Position numbers and translations under genes: made by a program
NCBI RefSeq assembly: GCF_002128425.1
Contig: NZ_NESS01000005.1
Coordinates: forward strand, 186,001-250,000
Direction: 5' to 3'
DNA from: Gottfriedia acidiceleris
GTDB lineage: Bacteria > Bacillota > Bacilli > Bacillales > Bacillaceae_G
DNA length: 64,000 nt
Shown here: piece by piece, positions 51,926-62,550 of the stretch
Layout of the letters: every line of letters starts with the position of its first letter
How positions within the stretch are numbered: the stretch's first letter is position 1
The notes under the pieces: generated by a model
The model's database searches: none
The model's input: the letters and a program-made list of their open reading frames with translations, nothing else
What the model was told of the DNA's origin: nothing

Positions 51926-52840
51926 TTATACTAAAGCTTCATGTGTCTTACATTGTTCATATAATCCACGCTCTTTTAATACACCAATTAAAGTTTCGCC
52001 CATTACTGCAGGAGTAAGTGCAACTTTAATGCCACAGCTTTCCATTGTAGCCATTTTTTCTTTAGCAGTACCTTTACCGCCTGCGATGATCGCACCAGCA
52101 TGTCCCATACGTTTACCTTCTGGAGCTGTTTGACCACCAATGAATCCTACTACTGGTTTCGCCATATTAGCTTGTACCCACTCAGCAGCTTCTTCTTCTG
52201 CAGTTCCACCGATTTCACCAATCATAATAACTGCATAAGTTTCTGGATCTTCATTGAATGCTTTTAATACATCGATGAAGTTTGTTCCATTTACAGGGTC
52301 TCCACCAATACCTACAGCTGTAGATTGACCAATACCAGCTTGAGTTAATTGATGTACAGCTTCATATGTTAATGTACCAGAACGTGATACGATTCCTACA
52401 TGACCTTTTTTATGGATGTAACCAGGCATGATACCAATTTTACACTCATCTGGAGTGATAACACCAGGGCAGTTAGGACCAACTAATCTAGTCTTTTTGC
52501 CTTCCATGTACTTTTTAACTTTTACCATATCAAGTACTGGAATACCTTCTGTAATACAAATTGCGATATCTAATTCTGCATCAACTGCTTCCATGATTGC
52601 ATCAGCAGCAAATGCTGGTGGTACGTAGATTACAGATGCATTAGCACCAGTAGCTTCAACTGCATCTTTAACTGTATTGAATACAGGTACGCCAGCAATG
52701 TCAGTTCCACCTTTACCAGGAGTTACACCACCAACGATTTTAGTACCATACTCTAACATTTGAGTTGTATGGAATAAGCCTTGTGAACCAGTAATACCTT
52801 GTACAATGACTTTTGTATCTTTATTAATGAATACGCTCAT
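51926..52840 (-). CDS. sucD: Succinyl-CoA ligase, alpha subunit
   Basis: TCA-cycle enzyme coupling succinyl-CoA to ATP or GTP. 304 residues. CoA-binding Rossmann motif [24 protein letters not shown], and the phosphohistidine region [15 protein letters not shown]. It lies 16 bp downstream of sucC. Confidence 0.97.
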   Translation of the reverse strand: MSVFINKDTKVIVQGITGSQGLFHTTQMLEYGTKIVGGVTPGKGGTDIAGVPVFNTVKDAVEATGANASVIYVPPAFAADAIMEAVDAELDIAICITEGIPVLDMVKVKKYMEGKKTRLVGPNCPGVITPDECKIGIMPGYIHKKGHVGIVSRSGTLTYEAVHQLTQAGIGQSTAVGIGGDPVNGTNFIDVLKAFNEDPETYAVIMIGEIGGTAEEEAAEWVQANMAKPVVGFIGGQTAPEGKRMGHAGAIIAGGKGTAKEKMATMESCGIKVALTPAVMGETLIGVLKERGLYEQCKTHEALV

Positions 52841-52856
52841 TTTTATCCTCCCTTTC

Positions 52857-54017
52857 TTAGCCTACAAGTGCAACGATTTTTTCAGCGCCATCAGCCATTG
52901 AATCTGCTGCAACAATGTTTAAGCCTGACTCATTAAGAATCTTCTTACCTAATTCAACATTCGTTCCTTCTAAACGAACTACTAAAGGTAAGTGTAAACC
53001 AACTTGTTTAGTTGCTTCGATTACACCTTCAGCAATAACATCACACTTCATGATGCCACCGAAGATATTAACGAAAATCCCTTTAACATTTTGGTCAGAA
53101 AGGATGATTTTAAACGCTTCTGTAACTTTCTCAGCAGTAGCACCGCCCCCTACATCAAGGAAGTTAGCCGGATCTCCACCGTAGTGTTTAATGATATCCA
53201 TTGTAGCCATTGCTAGACCTGCACCGTTAACCATGCATCCGATATTTCCGTATAAAGAAATATAGTTTAAGTCATACTTAGAAGCTTCGATTTCTTTTGG
53301 ATCTTCTTCTTCTAAGTCACGGTAAGCTAAAATGTCTGCATGACGATATAAAGCATTTGAGTCAAAGTTTAACTTTGCATCTAATGCCATTACTTCTCCA
53401 TCACCTGTAACTACTAATGGGTTAATTTCAGCGATTGAGCAATCTTTTTCGATAAACGCAGTATATAAGCCCATCATGAACTTAACAGCTTTGTTTACTA
53501 AGTTGCTTGGAATGTTGATATCAAACGCAATACGACGAGCTTGGAAGCCTTGTAGACCTACTGCTGGATCAATATACTCTTTAAAGATTTTTTCAGGTGT
53601 TTTTTCTGCTACTTCTTCAATTTCAGTTCCACCTTCTTCAGAAGCCATTAATACAACTTGTGAAGTAGCGCGGTCTAAAACTAAACCAACATAATATTCT
53701 TTTTTAATATCGCAGCCTTCTTCGATAAGTAAGCGCTTAACTTCCTTACCTTCTGGTCCAGTTTGATGAGTAACTAATACTTTACCTAGTATTTCACTAG
53801 CATATGTATTTACTTCATCTAAATTTTTCGCTACTTTTACGCCACCCGCTTTACCGCGGCCACCAGCGTGAATTTGAGCTTTTACTACACATACAGCTGT
53901 ACCTAATTCTTTAGCTGCTTCTACTGCTTCTTCAACTGTGAATGCAACTTTACCGTTTGGTACTTTTACGCCATAGCTTCGTAGGATTTCTTTCCCTTGA
54001 TACTCATGGATATTCAT
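52857..54017 (-). CDS. sucC: Succinyl-CoA ligase, beta subunit
   Basis: 386 residues from ATG at 54,015-54,017 ([17 protein letters not shown]), with GGGGAGGAT before it; the frame opens further upstream at 54,059. ATP-grasp domain ([18 protein letters not shown]), then [20 protein letters not shown] and the C-terminal flavodoxin-like domain [14 protein letters not shown]. Partner of SucD. Confidence 0.97.
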   Translation of the reverse strand: MNIHEYQGKEILRSYGVKVPNGKVAFTVEEAVEAAKELGTAVCVVKAQIHAGGRGKAGGVKVAKNLDEVNTYASEILGKVLVTHQTGPEGKEVKRLLIEEGCDIKKEYYVGLVLDRATSQVVLMASEEGGTEIEEVAEKTPEKIFKEYIDPAVGLQGFQARRIAFDINIPSNLVNKAVKFMMGLYTAFIEKDCSIAEINPLVVTGDGEVMALDAKLNFDSNALYRHADILAYRDLEEEDPKEIEASKYDLNYISLYGNIGCMVNGAGLAMATMDIIKHYGGDPANFLDVGGGATAEKVTEAFKIILSDQNVKGIFVNIFGGIMKCDVIAEGVIEATKQVGLHLPLVVRLEGTNVELGKKILNESGLNIVAADSMADGAEKIVALVG

Positions 54018-54061
54018 GATCCATCCTCCCCTTTTAGAACAAGACAAATTAAAACACATCC

Positions 54062-54157
54062 CTATTGTATCTCTTACAGAATATACTGTAAATACTTTAG
54101 TAGAAAAGAATTTAATATTCTATGTTTTTATATAGAAAACCCTTTCAGATACAATAG
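54062..54157 (-). promoter_or_regulatory. sucCD promoter with overlapping dyads
   Basis: TTTACA (54,087-54,092), 17 bp, TACAAT (54,064-54,069) on the minus strand. A dyad TTACAG-6-CTGTAA (54,074-54,091) covers the spacer and the -35. An 11-bp inverted repeat CTATTGTATCT (54,062-54,072) / AGATACAATAG (54,147-54,157) brackets the whole region. This looks like a regulated promoter; the regulator is not identified. Confidence 0.5.
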
Positions 54158-54229
54158 TTAATGTAGTTTATCATATTACAATATTATTTTTCCAATAATT
54201 TATCCTTACCCATAAGATAACGTTATAAA

Positions 54230-54350
54230 AATAGATTAACGACAGTTTTAAGAATTTTTGGATGTGTAGTTTACATCATTTCTATTTATTAATTCATTTA
54301 TCTACCGAAGTATAAATTAAGTATGTATTTTTAAACGTCGTTAATCTATT
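54230..54350. repeat. 121-bp segment with 14-bp terminal inverted repeats
   Basis: AATAGATTAACGAC (54,230-54,243) and GTCGTTAATCTATT (54,337-54,350) are perfect inverted copies; similarity extends inward about 8 more bases with one bulge. It sits between sucC and rnhB, encodes nothing, and could be a small MITE or a long-range hairpin. No clear target duplication was seen. Confidence 0.55.
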
Positions 54351-54393
54351 CTATTTACTCTACCTCACTAAATTGATGTAATCTAACTACCCA

Positions 54394-55170
54394 TTATTTT
54401 AACAATAAAACCTTTTCTTTTATTGGTGCAAATGATCTTCGGTGTTCATTAATAATTCCATGCTCATCGATCGCTTGTAGATGTTCCTTTGTTCCATATC
54501 CCATATGCTTTTCAAATCCGTAGTTTGGATGCTTTAGACTAAGTTCGTACATTAAAGAATCCCTTGTTTCTTTTGCAAGTACGGATGCAGCTGCTATACT
54601 GATGCTTGTTGCATCACCCTTAATGATTGAAGTTTGAGTAATATCCAGCGGAAGTTTCATTGCATCGATTAATAAATGTTCAGGCGAATGAGTAAGTTGT
54701 TCAATTGCGCGTCTCATTGCTAATTTAGTTGCTTCGTAAATATTAATTTCATCTATTTCAGTTGAACTGGCCATACCAACTCCATAAGAAATTGCTTCTT
54801 CTTTGATTCGCTTTACGAAATACTGTCGCTTCTCTTTAGATAATTTTTTTGAATCATCTAATCCAATTAGCTCTGTATTTTCCGCTAATATTACTGCCGC
54901 TGCTACAACAGGACCAGCTAGTGGACCTCTACCGACTTCATCTACTCCTGCGATTAATTTTATATTTTGCTTATAAAGATTCTGTTCATATTCCATCATT
55001 TTAAAGAATTTTTCCCTAGCTAAATCTCTTTTTTCTTGTTCCCTATACCATTTAGCAACAAGCTTTTGCACACCAATTCTCTGGTCACTTTCGAATTCTT
55101 TTAAGAGTTCATTAGTTGGGTCAGTTAATTCACTTAGTATATTTTTTATTTCATCTATTTTCAGAGACAT
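54394..55170 (-). CDS. rnhB: Ribonuclease HII
   Basis: Removes ribonucleotides and RNA primers from DNA. 258 residues. Active-site motif GVDEVGRGPLAGPVV near residues 75-90, LGLDDSKKLSKEKR-type block (here IGLDDSKKLSKEKR), and HPNYGFEKHMGYGTKEH. The N-terminal ~70 residues are the Bacillus-type substrate-binding extension. It lies downstream of rbgA. Confidence 0.96.
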   Translation of the reverse strand: MSLKIDEIKNILSELTDPTNELLKEFESDQRIGVQKLVAKWYREQEKRDLAREKFFKMMEYEQNLYKQNIKLIAGVDEVGRGPLAGPVVAAAVILAENTELIGLDDSKKLSKEKRQYFVKRIKEEAISYGVGMASSTEIDEINIYEATKLAMRRAIEQLTHSPEHLLIDAMKLPLDITQTSIIKGDATSISIAAASVLAKETRDSLMYELSLKHPNYGFEKHMGYGTKEHLQAIDEHGIINEHRRSFAPIKEKVLLLK

Positions 55171-55229
55171 TATTTAGAACTCCTTTTATATACATGATCA
55201 GTTTGTTCCATATAAATTTTCATTAAAAA

Positions 55230-55265
55230 AGAAGAAAGTACGCTTAATCTTGCGCACTTTCTTCT
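55230..55265 (-). terminator. Terminator after rbgA
   Basis: Stem AGAAGAAAGTACGC / GCGCACTTTCTTCT (one mismatch) followed by six T on the minus strand; it overlaps the end of rbgA. Confidence 0.8.
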
Positions 55266-56143
55266 AATATTTCATCAGTCACTTCAAGCATTGATGGATT
55301 CTCGAAAGTTAATCTTCCTAATTTCCCCGCTCTTAGCTCGCGTAAAAATAAATCAGATGTTTTATCATAATCTATTATTCCGCCCGACATAAGTAATCCA
55401 CGTTTCTTTCCAATATGATCAAAAATATCTACAACTTCTTCTGAGAATAAAACTTCCTCATTCATGTCATATCTTTCTTTTAATACATTTGGATAAAATT
55501 CTCTTAAATATTTAATCGCATAGATCATTACTTCTTGTAGGTTGATGATACTATCTTTAATTGCTCCTGTAGTTGCTAATCGAAGACCTACAAGTTGATC
55601 TTCAAATTTAGGCCACAATATACCTGGTGTATCAAGCAGTTCAATTTCTTTTCCTACTTTTATCCACTGCTGCGCTTGCGTTACGCCCGGACGATCACCA
55701 GTTTTAGCAATATTTTTTCGTGCGAGTTTATTGATTAAAGTCGATTTACCAACATTTGGGATCCCAACAATTAATGCTCGAATTGCGCGAGGTTTAATCC
55801 CTTTGGATCTCATTTTATCAAACTTCTCTTTCACAAGTATTTCACAAGAAGAAATAATTGCTTTTAACCCTTGTCCAGATGCTGCATCAATAGCAATTGC
55901 CATTACGCCTTGTTTTTCATAATGTGCTAACCATTGCTGAGTAATTCTTGGATCTGCTAAATCCGCTTTATTTAACAAAAGCAATCTTGGTTTATTTGAA
56001 ATTATTTCATCGATCATTGGATTTCTAGAAGCTGCAGGTACCCTTGCATCCGCTAATTCAATTACAACATCAATTAATGAAAGTTTTTCAGTAACTTGTC
56101 TTCTAGCTTTTGCCATATGGCCAGGAAACCATTGAATCGTCAT
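55244..56143 (-). CDS. rbgA: Ribosome biogenesis GTPase A (YlqF)
   Basis: Circularly permuted GTPase needed for late 50S assembly. 299 residues. Order of motifs shows the permutation: G4 [10 protein letters not shown] (~55), G5 near 85, then G1 [15 protein letters not shown] (~130), G2/T, G3 [10 protein letters not shown]-terminus [16 protein letters not shown] is typical. It lies between rnhB and the signal peptidase gene. Confidence 0.96.
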   Translation of the reverse strand: MTIQWFPGHMAKARRQVTEKLSLIDVVIELADARVPAASRNPMIDEIISNKPRLLLLNKADLADPRITQQWLAHYEKQGVMAIAIDAASGQGLKAIISSCEILVKEKFDKMRSKGIKPRAIRALIVGIPNVGKSTLINKLARKNIAKTGDRPGVTQAQQWIKVGKEIELLDTPGILWPKFEDQLVGLRLATTGAIKDSIINLQEVMIYAIKYLREFYPNVLKERYDMNEEVLFSEEVVDIFDHIGKKRGLLMSGGIIDYDKTSDLFLRELRAGKLGRLTFENPSMLEVTDEILEESAQD

Positions 56144-56188
56144 GTTGCCACCTTCTTATAAATTAAATAATCAAGATTAATATGGCTT

Positions 56189-56743
56189 TTATTTTGCCAT
56201 TTCAACCTCAGATAACGGCCAAAATACAAAACTTGCTCGGCCTAAAATTTCTTTTTGACTGACTGTTCCGATAATACGACTATCTTTACTTAATCGACGA
56301 TTATCACCTAAAACGAATACTTGTCCTTTAGGTACAGTTTTTCTACCAGTAATCTCTTCTAACTTAAAGTCTTCAGTTAGAGGACCATCTGTCGTTTCTT
56401 TTTTATATTCGTTCAAATACGGTTCTTTATATGGTTTACCATTAACATATAGGACATCATTTCTATATTCTACAGTGTCACCTGGTAATCCAATAACTCG
56501 TTTAATATAATCTTTTTCCTTTGTAGCATGGAAGACTACGATATCAAAACGTCTAGGTTCATGTAGTTTGTATACGATCTTATTTACAATCATTCTACTT
56601 TGATCTTGTAATGTTGGCATCATTGAGATACCGTCAACTAAAACCGGTGTAAAAAGGAATGTTCGAATACCAAGTGCAAGTACAAGCGCAATAAAAATTG
56701 TTTTAACTAATTCCCAAATTCCACCACTATTGCTTTCTTTCAA
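56189..56743 (-). CDS. sipS: Signal peptidase I
   Basis: Type I signal peptidase, 184 residues, one N-terminal membrane anchor (~11-32). Catalytic Ser40 in DGISMMPTL and Lys81 in YIKRVIGLPGD; box E GDNRRLSKDSR. Located upstream of rbgA and downstream of rplS, as B. subtilis sipU-like or lepB genes in this operon; which Sip paralogue it represents is uncertain, so the symbol is tentative. Confidence 0.88.
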   Translation of the reverse strand: MKESNSGGIWELVKTIFIALVLALGIRTFLFTPVLVDGISMMPTLQDQSRMIVNKIVYKLHEPRRFDIVVFHATKEKDYIKRVIGLPGDTVEYRNDVLYVNGKPYKEPYLNEYKKETTDGPLTEDFKLEEITGRKTVPKGQVFVLGDNRRLSKDSRIIGTVSQKEILGRASFVFWPLSEVEMAK

Positions 56744-56862
56744 CCTAATCCCTCCATTTTATAACCTTACGTTTTGCAGTTATAACCAGTTTAAGTTAAT
56801 AACTTTATTTATGTATTCTATTTTACTTTTTATTATATCCATAATCTACAAATATTGGAAAA

Positions 56863-56891
56863 AAAGGAGCTTGTTTAATACAAGCTCCTTT
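56863..56891 (-). terminator. Terminator after rplS
   Basis: Stem AAAGGAGCTTGT / ACAAGCTCCTTT (12 bp) with a T run on the minus strand, directly after the rplS stop. Confidence 0.85.
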
Positions 56892-56898
56892 CAAAAGA

Positions 56899-57243
56899 CT
56901 ATCGAAGTTCTTTAATTCTTGCTTTTTTACCAGTAAGTGCACGTAGGTAGTAAAGTTTAGCACGACGTACTTTACCGCGACGAACAACGTCTAATTTAGC
57001 AATTTTTGGAGTGTGAACTGGGAACGTACGCTCAACACCAACTCCGTAAGAAATTTTACGAACTGTGAAAGTTTCGCTAATTCCGCCACCACGACGTTTA
57101 ATAACTACACCTTCGAATAATTGGATACGCTCACGAGTACCCTCAACAACTTTAACGTGAACTCGTACAGTATCACCAGGACGGAAAGACGGTAAGTCAG
57201 TTCTAAGTTGTTCTTTTGTAATTTCGTTGATTAAATTTTGCAT
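56899..57243 (-). CDS. rplS: 50S ribosomal protein L19
   Basis: 114 residues. Signatures [37 protein letters not shown] and [17 protein letters not shown]. Preceded by its own promoter and a conserved L19-type leader. Confidence 0.98.
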   Translation of the reverse strand: MQNLINEITKEQLRTDLPSFRPGDTVRVHVKVVEGTRERIQLFEGVVIKRRGGGISETFTVRKISYGVGVERTFPVHTPKIAKLDVVRRGKVRRAKLYYLRALTGKKARIKELR

Positions 57244-57245
57244 AA

Positions 57246-57338
57246 TTTATGCTCTCCTTTTCCAACCGATGCTCTTACAAGATTTAATGACTCGCAGCGG
57301 AACACCGAGAATAAAGGCTTAAGTATTTACTCAAGCCA
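57246..57338 (-). promoter_or_regulatory. Ribosomal protein L19 leader
   Basis: Untranslated leader with GGCTTGAGTAAATACTTAAGCC (17-bp-scale stem) and the GGTGTTCCGCTGCGAGTC block that I recognise from rplS leaders of Bacilli. Presumed L19 autoregulation site. Confidence 0.6.
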
Positions 57339-57344
57339 CAAGTT

Positions 57345-57373
57345 ATATTAACATATTCTATTAATGCACGCAA
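57345..57373 (-). promoter_or_regulatory. Sigma-A promoter of rplS
   Basis: TTGCGT (57,368-57,373), 17 bp, TAATAT (57,345-57,350) on the minus strand, starting immediately after trmD. Confidence 0.6.
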
Positions 57374-58123
57374 CTAGTTTTCTTGTTTTAATTCTTCTTT
57401 TACTTGATCCATCCATTTTGACTCTTTTTTAGAAAAAGAATAGTTTTCGAGTAAATCTGGTCGACGCGTTATCGTGCGTTTAAATGATTGTTTTGTTCGC
57501 CATTCTTCGATTAGAGCATGATTTCCTGATAATAAAACATCTGGTACTTTATGGCCTCTAAATTCAGCAGGTCTCGTGTAATGAGGATGCTCTAATAAAC
57601 CTGTACTAAATGAATCTTCAATTTTTGAAGTAGTATTACCTAGTACCCCAGGTAATAAACGAACAACGCTATCAGCAATTACCATAGCACCAAGTTCTCC
57701 ACCAGTTAATACATAATCACCAATTGAAATTTCATCCGTCACTACATGTTCACGAATTCGCTCATCATAGCCTTCATAATGTCCACAAATAAAGATTAAG
57801 TGCTCCTCTTTTGCAAGCTCTTCAGCTTTACGTTGATTAAATCGCTCTCCTTGAGGGCAAAGAAGGACTACTCTTGGCTTATTTTCACTTTTAGATACTA
57901 ATTCATCTACAGCATCAAATATCGGTTGTGGGGCTAGTACCATGCCTGCGCCGCCACCATATGGATAGTCATCAACACTTGAATGTTTATTCGTAGAAAA
58001 ATCTCTAAAATTCACACAGCGAAACTTAACAGCCTCTTTTTCTTGTGCTTTTTTTAAAATAGAAGAATTTAAAACTCCTTCAAACATTTCTGGGAAAAGG
58101 GTTAAAAAATCTAATTTCATCAT
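57374..58123 (-). CDS. trmD: tRNA (guanine-37-N1) methyltransferase
   Basis: SPOUT-class methyltransferase, 249 residues. Knot motif [16 protein letters not shown] and [15 protein letters not shown]; also [16 protein letters not shown] overlaps the rimM stop (ATGA), so translation is coupled to rimM. Confidence 0.97.
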   Translation of the reverse strand: MMKLDFLTLFPEMFEGVLNSSILKKAQEKEAVKFRCVNFRDFSTNKHSSVDDYPYGGGAGMVLAPQPIFDAVDELVSKSENKPRVVLLCPQGERFNQRKAEELAKEEHLIFICGHYEGYDERIREHVVTDEISIGDYVLTGGELGAMVIADSVVRLLPGVLGNTTSKIEDSFSTGLLEHPHYTRPAEFRGHKVPDVLLSGNHALIEEWRTKQSFKRTITRRPDLLENYSFSKKESKWMDQVKEELKQEN

Positions 58124-58635
58124 AACAAGCCTTCCATTACTTCGATTTTAACTTTTTTATTCATTACATCTATTTCTTTCACAATTTGCTCAATATAAGG
58201 AATAAGTGCATCTTTTTGACCTTTTCTTTGTATAACCCAAACATCATTTGCACCTGGAGACAATATTTCTTTTATTTTTCCGATTTCTTCTCCATCAATT
58301 GTCTCAACAACACAACCAATTATTTCATGATAATAGTACTCATTTTTATCTAGTTCATGTAATTGATCTTCAGTAATCTTTAAAATCCCATTTTTCAGTG
58401 GCTCTACAGAGTTTAATGACTCATACCCTTCAAATGTAAGTAAATCAAAATTTTTATGTACGCGGTGACTTGTTACTTTTAATTCAATTGGTGTTGATTC
58501 GTTTTCTTTAAAGAAATATAGCGTATTACCTTTTGCGTAACGTTTTTCTGGAAAATCAGTTCTTGAAATAACACGAACCTCTCCTCGAACTCCATGTGTA
58601 TTTACAATTTTTCCGACATTTAAATATTTTTTCAT
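58120..58635 (-). CDS. rimM: 16S rRNA processing protein RimM
   Basis: 171 residues with the RimM N-terminal domain ([18 protein letters not shown]) and C-terminal PRC-barrel ([20 protein letters not shown]). It binds S19 during 30S assembly. Between khpA and rimM, B. subtilis carries ylqD; none is found here. Confidence 0.96.
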   Translation of the reverse strand: MKKYLNVGKIVNTHGVRGEVRVISRTDFPEKRYAKGNTLYFFKENESTPIELKVTSHRVHKNFDLLTFEGYESLNSVEPLKNGILKITEDQLHELDKNEYYYHEIIGCVVETIDGEEIGKIKEILSPGANDVWVIQRKGQKDALIPYIEQIVKEIDVMNKKVKIEVMEGLL

Positions 58636-58873
58636 TCTATTACCTCTATATTAATTTTTCATATGTTCATTATTAGTTTGACCATTTAGGTTATATATAT
58701 GTCTATTTGGACTCCCACTGTTAAAACAGCTTGGCTATATGTCAAGTATAGCATAATTCTTGATCACTAAGGCGTGAAAAGCTATCTCTTGCCTGAATGA
58801 ACTTTTATCTTATTCATAAAAAGTGCTATCACACTATGCGGGCTTTCTTTGTGGAGAAAACTCTGTAATGTTG
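58636..58873 (-). promoter_or_regulatory. Region between khpA and rimM with an extended -10 promoter
   Basis: No reading frame resembling YlqD is present. TGC-TATACT (58,745-58,750 plus the TG extension) on the minus strand is a good extended -10, about 110 bp ahead of rimM, but no clear -35. A self-complementary AGCTGTT-TT-AACAGT lies downstream of it in the leader. Confidence 0.45.
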
Positions 58874-58907
58874 AAAACGGCCCTTAGCTATAGCCAAGGA
58901 CCGTTTT
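58874..58907 (-). terminator. Terminator after khpA
   Basis: AAAACGG-CCTT / AAGG-CCGTTTT stem (one mismatch between the two parts) 4 bp beyond the khpA stop, ending in a T run on the minus strand. It separates the rpsP operon from rimM-trmD. Confidence 0.8.
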
Positions 58908-58910
58908 ACA

Positions 58911-59150
58911 TTACTGAATATCTAAGTGAATACGTTTTGCGTGTTCATTACTTGCTGCATATACAACCGTACGAATCGCTTTAGCAATTTTACCATGTTT
59001 GCCAATCACTCTACCAGCATCTTCAGGGTTTACCTGTAAATGAAAGAATAGATTGTTCTCATCTTCTTTTACTTGAAGTGAAATATCCTCTGGATGATCT
59101 ACAAGACTTGAAACAATTGCATTTATGAGTGTATTCATCTTTTTTTCCAT
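58911..59150 (-). CDS. khpA: RNA-binding KH protein KhpA (YlqC)
   Basis: 79 residues with a single KH domain; the GXXG loop is GKHG in DAGRVIGKHGKIAKAIR. KhpA works with KhpB in post-transcriptional control of division and sporulation in related Firmicutes. It lies 2 bp after rpsP. Confidence 0.92.
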   Translation of the reverse strand: MEKKMNTLINAIVSSLVDHPEDISLQVKEDENNLFFHLQVNPEDAGRVIGKHGKIAKAIRTVVYAASNEHAKRIHLDIQ

Positions 59151-59152
59151 AA

Positions 59153-59425
59153 TTACTTGCCGTTGCGAGCGTTGTGGAATTTCTCTAAGATACCAGCTTT
59201 AGAGAATAAGTTACGAACTGTATCAGATGGTTTAGCACCTGTTCCTAACCATTTTAATGCTGCTTCTTCGTTAATTTTGATTTCAGCTGGTTGAGCAACT
59301 GGATTATAAGTTCCAATTTCCTCGATGAAACGTCCATCACGAGGAGAACGAGCGTCTGCTACTACTACACGGTAAAAAGGAGATTTTTTTGCTCCCATAC
59401 GTTTTAAACGAATTTTAACTGCCAT
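59153..59425 (-). CDS. rpsP: 30S ribosomal protein S16
   Basis: 90 residues. [18 protein letters not shown] and [18 protein letters not shown] are diagnostic. Strong AGGTG ribosome site. Confidence 0.98.
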   Translation of the reverse strand: MAVKIRLKRMGAKKSPFYRVVVADARSPRDGRFIEEIGTYNPVAQPAEIKINEEAALKWLGTGAKPSDTVRNLFSKAGILEKFHNARNGK

Positions 59426-59560
59426 TTTTAAAGCACCTCCGAAAATATTTACAACGATTTATATATTATCAAAAACCAATACTGTTTGTAAAGTAAAATT
59501 TCTTAACAGCATAATTTTTTATTAAATGATGTTTAAATGCTGGAAAATTATGCAAATAGA

Positions 59561-60904
59561 TTAGAATAAGCCCGGAAATTTGAAACCTTTCTTCTTCCCT
59601 TTTTGCATGCCACCCATCATTTTCATCATTTTTTTCATTTCTTCAAACTGTTTTAATAAACGGTTTATTTCTTGTACAGGGCGACCAGAACCTTTCGCTA
59701 TTCGCTTTCTGCGACTAGAGTTAATAATATCTGGTGTAAGCTTTTCCTGTTTTGTCATCGATTGAATAATTGCTTCTACATGAGCGATTTGTTTATCGTC
59801 AATTTGCACATCATTCAATCCTTTAATTTTGTTAGCACCTGGCATCATTTTTAAAATATCACCAAGTGGGCCCATTTTTTTAACTTGAGAAAGTTGGTCT
59901 AAGAAATCATCTAAAGTAAAAGATGCATTTCTTAATTTTTGTTCCATTTCTTTTGCTTTTTCTTGGTCTACGTTTTCTTGTGCCTTTTCAATTAAAGTAA
60001 GCACATCACCCATTCCTAGAATACGTGATGCCATTCGCTCTGGATGGAACGGCTCAATTGCATCTAGTTTTTCACCAAGTCCAACAAATTTAATTGGAGT
60101 ATTTGTAACTGCACGAATTGATAATGCTGCACCACCACGAGTATCGCCATCAAGCTTCGTCAGAACAACTCCAGTTAAACCTAATTGATCATTAAAGCTT
60201 TGTGCCACATTGACTGCATCTTGTCCTGTCATTGCATCAACAACTAGGAAGATTTCTTCAGGTTTTGAAAGTTCTTTAATTTGTGCAAGTTCTTCCATTA
60301 AACCTTCGTCAATATGTAAACGACCTGCAGTATCAATTAGGACATAGTCATGATGTTCATCCTTAGCGTGTTGAATCGCTTGTTTCGCAATTTCAACTGG
60401 ACTTACTTGATCACCTAATGAAAATACTGGCAAATCTAATTGTTTACCTAATGTTTGAAGCTGTTTAATCGCGGCAGGACGATAAATATCTGCTGCAACT
60501 AAAAGCGGCTTACGATTGTACTTTTTTCGAAGTAAATTTGCTAACTTACCTGTCGTTGTTGTTTTACCAGCACCTTGTAAACCTACCATCATAATAACAG
60601 TCGGTGGGCGATTTGCAACAGCAATTTTGCTTTGTTCTCCACCCATTAATGCTGTTAGTTCTTCTTGAACAACTTTTACAACATGTTGGCCAGGCGTTAA
60701 GCTTTGTAATACTTCTTGTCCAACAGCTCGTTCAGAAACACGTTTCACAAAATCTTTAACAACTTTAAAGTTAACATCCGCTTCAAGTAAAGCAAGACGT
60801 ACTTCTCTCATCATTTCCTTGACATCAGATTCAGATACTTTACCTTTGCCTCGAACCTTTTGTAATGTCTTTTGAAGTCGGTCGGCTAATCCTTCAAATG
60901 CCAT
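59561..60904 (-). CDS. ffh: Signal recognition particle protein Ffh
   Basis: GTPase of the signal recognition particle. 447 residues: N domain, G domain (GLQGAGKTTTTGKLA, DTAGRLHID, TKLDGDTRGGAAL) and methionine-rich M domain ending MMKMMGGMQKGKKKG. Cotranscribed with ylxM, 16 bp upstream. Confidence 0.97.
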   Translation of the reverse strand: MAFEGLADRLQKTLQKVRGKGKVSESDVKEMMREVRLALLEADVNFKVVKDFVKRVSERAVGQEVLQSLTPGQHVVKVVQEELTALMGGEQSKIAVANRPPTVIMMVGLQGAGKTTTTGKLANLLRKKYNRKPLLVAADIYRPAAIKQLQTLGKQLDLPVFSLGDQVSPVEIAKQAIQHAKDEHHDYVLIDTAGRLHIDEGLMEELAQIKELSKPEEIFLVVDAMTGQDAVNVAQSFNDQLGLTGVVLTKLDGDTRGGAALSIRAVTNTPIKFVGLGEKLDAIEPFHPERMASRILGMGDVLTLIEKAQENVDQEKAKEMEQKLRNASFTLDDFLDQLSQVKKMGPLGDILKMMPGANKIKGLNDVQIDDKQIAHVEAIIQSMTKQEKLTPDIINSSRRKRIAKGSGRPVQEINRLLKQFEEMKKMMKMMGGMQKGKKKGFKFPGLF

Positions 60905-60920
60905 AAAACCGTCCTCCTTA

Positions 60921-61268
60921 TTATTCTAATTTCTCTAACGCTTCGATCACTCGAAGTAACTCGTCATCTACAACTTTACCTTGTTTGGCATAAGTTTTCA
61001 ATTGATTTAAAAGTTCATTTCGTTGTTGAAATTTTTTTAGAAGTAATAATTTCTCTTCATATTCTTCTAACATCGTTTCAGTACGTTTTATATTATCATA
61101 AACCGCCTGTCTACTAATGTTAAACTCTTCCGCAATCTCACCTAAAGAATAGTCATCCAAATAATATAATGACATATAGCTTTGTTGTTTAGGAGTTAAA
61201 AGAGATTGATAAAAATCATATAGATAATTGATTCTCATCGTCTTATCTAACATTGTATGATCTGCCAA
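60921..61268 (-). CDS. ylxM: YlxM, helix-turn-helix partner of the SRP system
   Basis: About 115 residues. [24 protein letters not shown]; the rest is helical and charged. YlxM binds the signal recognition particle in streptococci. The frame opens with GTG at 61,277, but AAAGGA overlaps it; the TTG at 61,266-61,268 has correct spacing and is preferred. Confidence 0.9.
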   Translation of the reverse strand: MADHTMLDKTMRINYLYDFYQSLLTPKQQSYMSLYYLDDYSLGEIAEEFNISRQAVYDNIKRTETMLEEYEEKLLLLKKFQQRNELLNQLKTYAKQGKVVDDELLRVIEALEKLE

Positions 61269-61494
61269 AATTATCACTCCTTTGTTAAGTGAATTGCCTT
61301 TACATATGCTAGTTTACCTAATACATATATATCTGTCAAGTTTTTTACTTGACGATTAATAAAAAATAAACCCACTAAATTAAATTGAACTTTATCATTA
61401 TTGACTTAGCTTAAAAAAGGGAGAATTCACTTTTTTTGTAAGTTAATTTCCATTATCGAATGCTTGTCGATTCCCTCTATTCACATTAGTAAAA

Positions 61495-61532
61495 AAAGTG
61501 GATATGTCTTTCTATTTAAACATATCCACTTT
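61495..61532 (-). terminator. Terminator after ftsY
   Basis: Stem AAAGTGGATATGT / ACATATCCACTTT (13 bp) with A/T runs at both ends, 12 bp beyond the ftsY stop. Confidence 0.85.
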
Positions 61533-61543
61533 ATTTCTTTTAA

Positions 61544-62536
61544 TTATGCTTCTTTATTCATTAAGTCCCCAAATAGGCCATATACAAATTGTTCTGCTTG
61601 GAATGGTTGTAGGTCATCCATTTTTTCTCCAAGACCGACGAATTTTACTGGTACTTTTAGTTCGTTTCGAATTGCTAAAACAATACCACCTTTAGCCGTA
61701 CCGTCTAGTTTCGTTAAAACGATGCCAGAGACATTTGTTGCTTCGGAGAATGTTTTTGCTTGAACAAGACCATTTTGTCCTGTTGTTGCATCAATTACTA
61801 ATAATACTTCGTGTGGTGCGCCAGGTACTTCTCTAGCAATAACATTACGTACTTTTTCAAGTTCTTTCATTAAGTTTACTTTATTTTGCAAACGACCAGC
61901 TGTGTCACAAAGTAATACATCTACTTTACGAGCTTTTGCAGCTTGAACCGCATCATACATTACTGCAGCTGGATCTGAACCTTCACCTTGCTTAATTGTG
62001 TCAACACCAACACGCTCGCCCCAAACTTCTAATTGATCAATAGCTCCGGCTCTAAATGTGTCACCAGCAGCAAGTAGTACTTTTTTACCTTCAGTTTTTA
62101 GTTTATGAGCGATTTTACCAATCGAAGTTGTTTTTCCTACTCCATTAACTCCAACGAATAAAACAACTGTTAAACCATCTGGGTTTAGATTAAGCTCAAA
62201 TGAATCATCAGTTAAATCATCACCTTTATACAATTCAACTAATTTTTCAGAAATGACCTCTTGTACATCTTTTGGGTCTTGAATATTTTTTCGTTTTACT
62301 TCAAATTTCAATTCCTCTACTAGTTCCATTACTGTGTTTACACCAACATCAGCCATAATTAATATTTCTTCAAGTTCTTCAAAAAAATCTTCATCTACTT
62401 TACGGTATCTTGCAAATAAATCGTTTAATCCTTCTGTAAGGTTATTCCTAGATTTTTCTAATCCAGATTTAAATTTTTGAGTTACTGACTCCGTTTGCTT
62501 TGAGATTGTTTCTTTTAATTTCTTAAAAAAGCTCAT
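61544..62536 (-). CDS. ftsY: Signal recognition particle receptor FtsY
   Basis: Receptor GTPase that docks SRP-ribosome complexes at the membrane. 330 residues; short N-terminal A region, N domain, G domain ([34 protein letters not shown]). It lies 14 bp downstream of smc, as in B. subtilis. Confidence 0.97.
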   Translation of the reverse strand: MSFFKKLKETISKQTESVTQKFKSGLEKSRNNLTEGLNDLFARYRKVDEDFFEELEEILIMADVGVNTVMELVEELKFEVKRKNIQDPKDVQEVISEKLVELYKGDDLTDDSFELNLNPDGLTVVLFVGVNGVGKTTSIGKIAHKLKTEGKKVLLAAGDTFRAGAIDQLEVWGERVGVDTIKQGEGSDPAAVMYDAVQAAKARKVDVLLCDTAGRLQNKVNLMKELEKVRNVIAREVPGAPHEVLLVIDATTGQNGLVQAKTFSEATNVSGIVLTKLDGTAKGGIVLAIRNELKVPVKFVGLGEKMDDLQPFQAEQFVYGLFGDLMNKEA

Positions 62537-62550
62537 AATTTCAATCCTTT

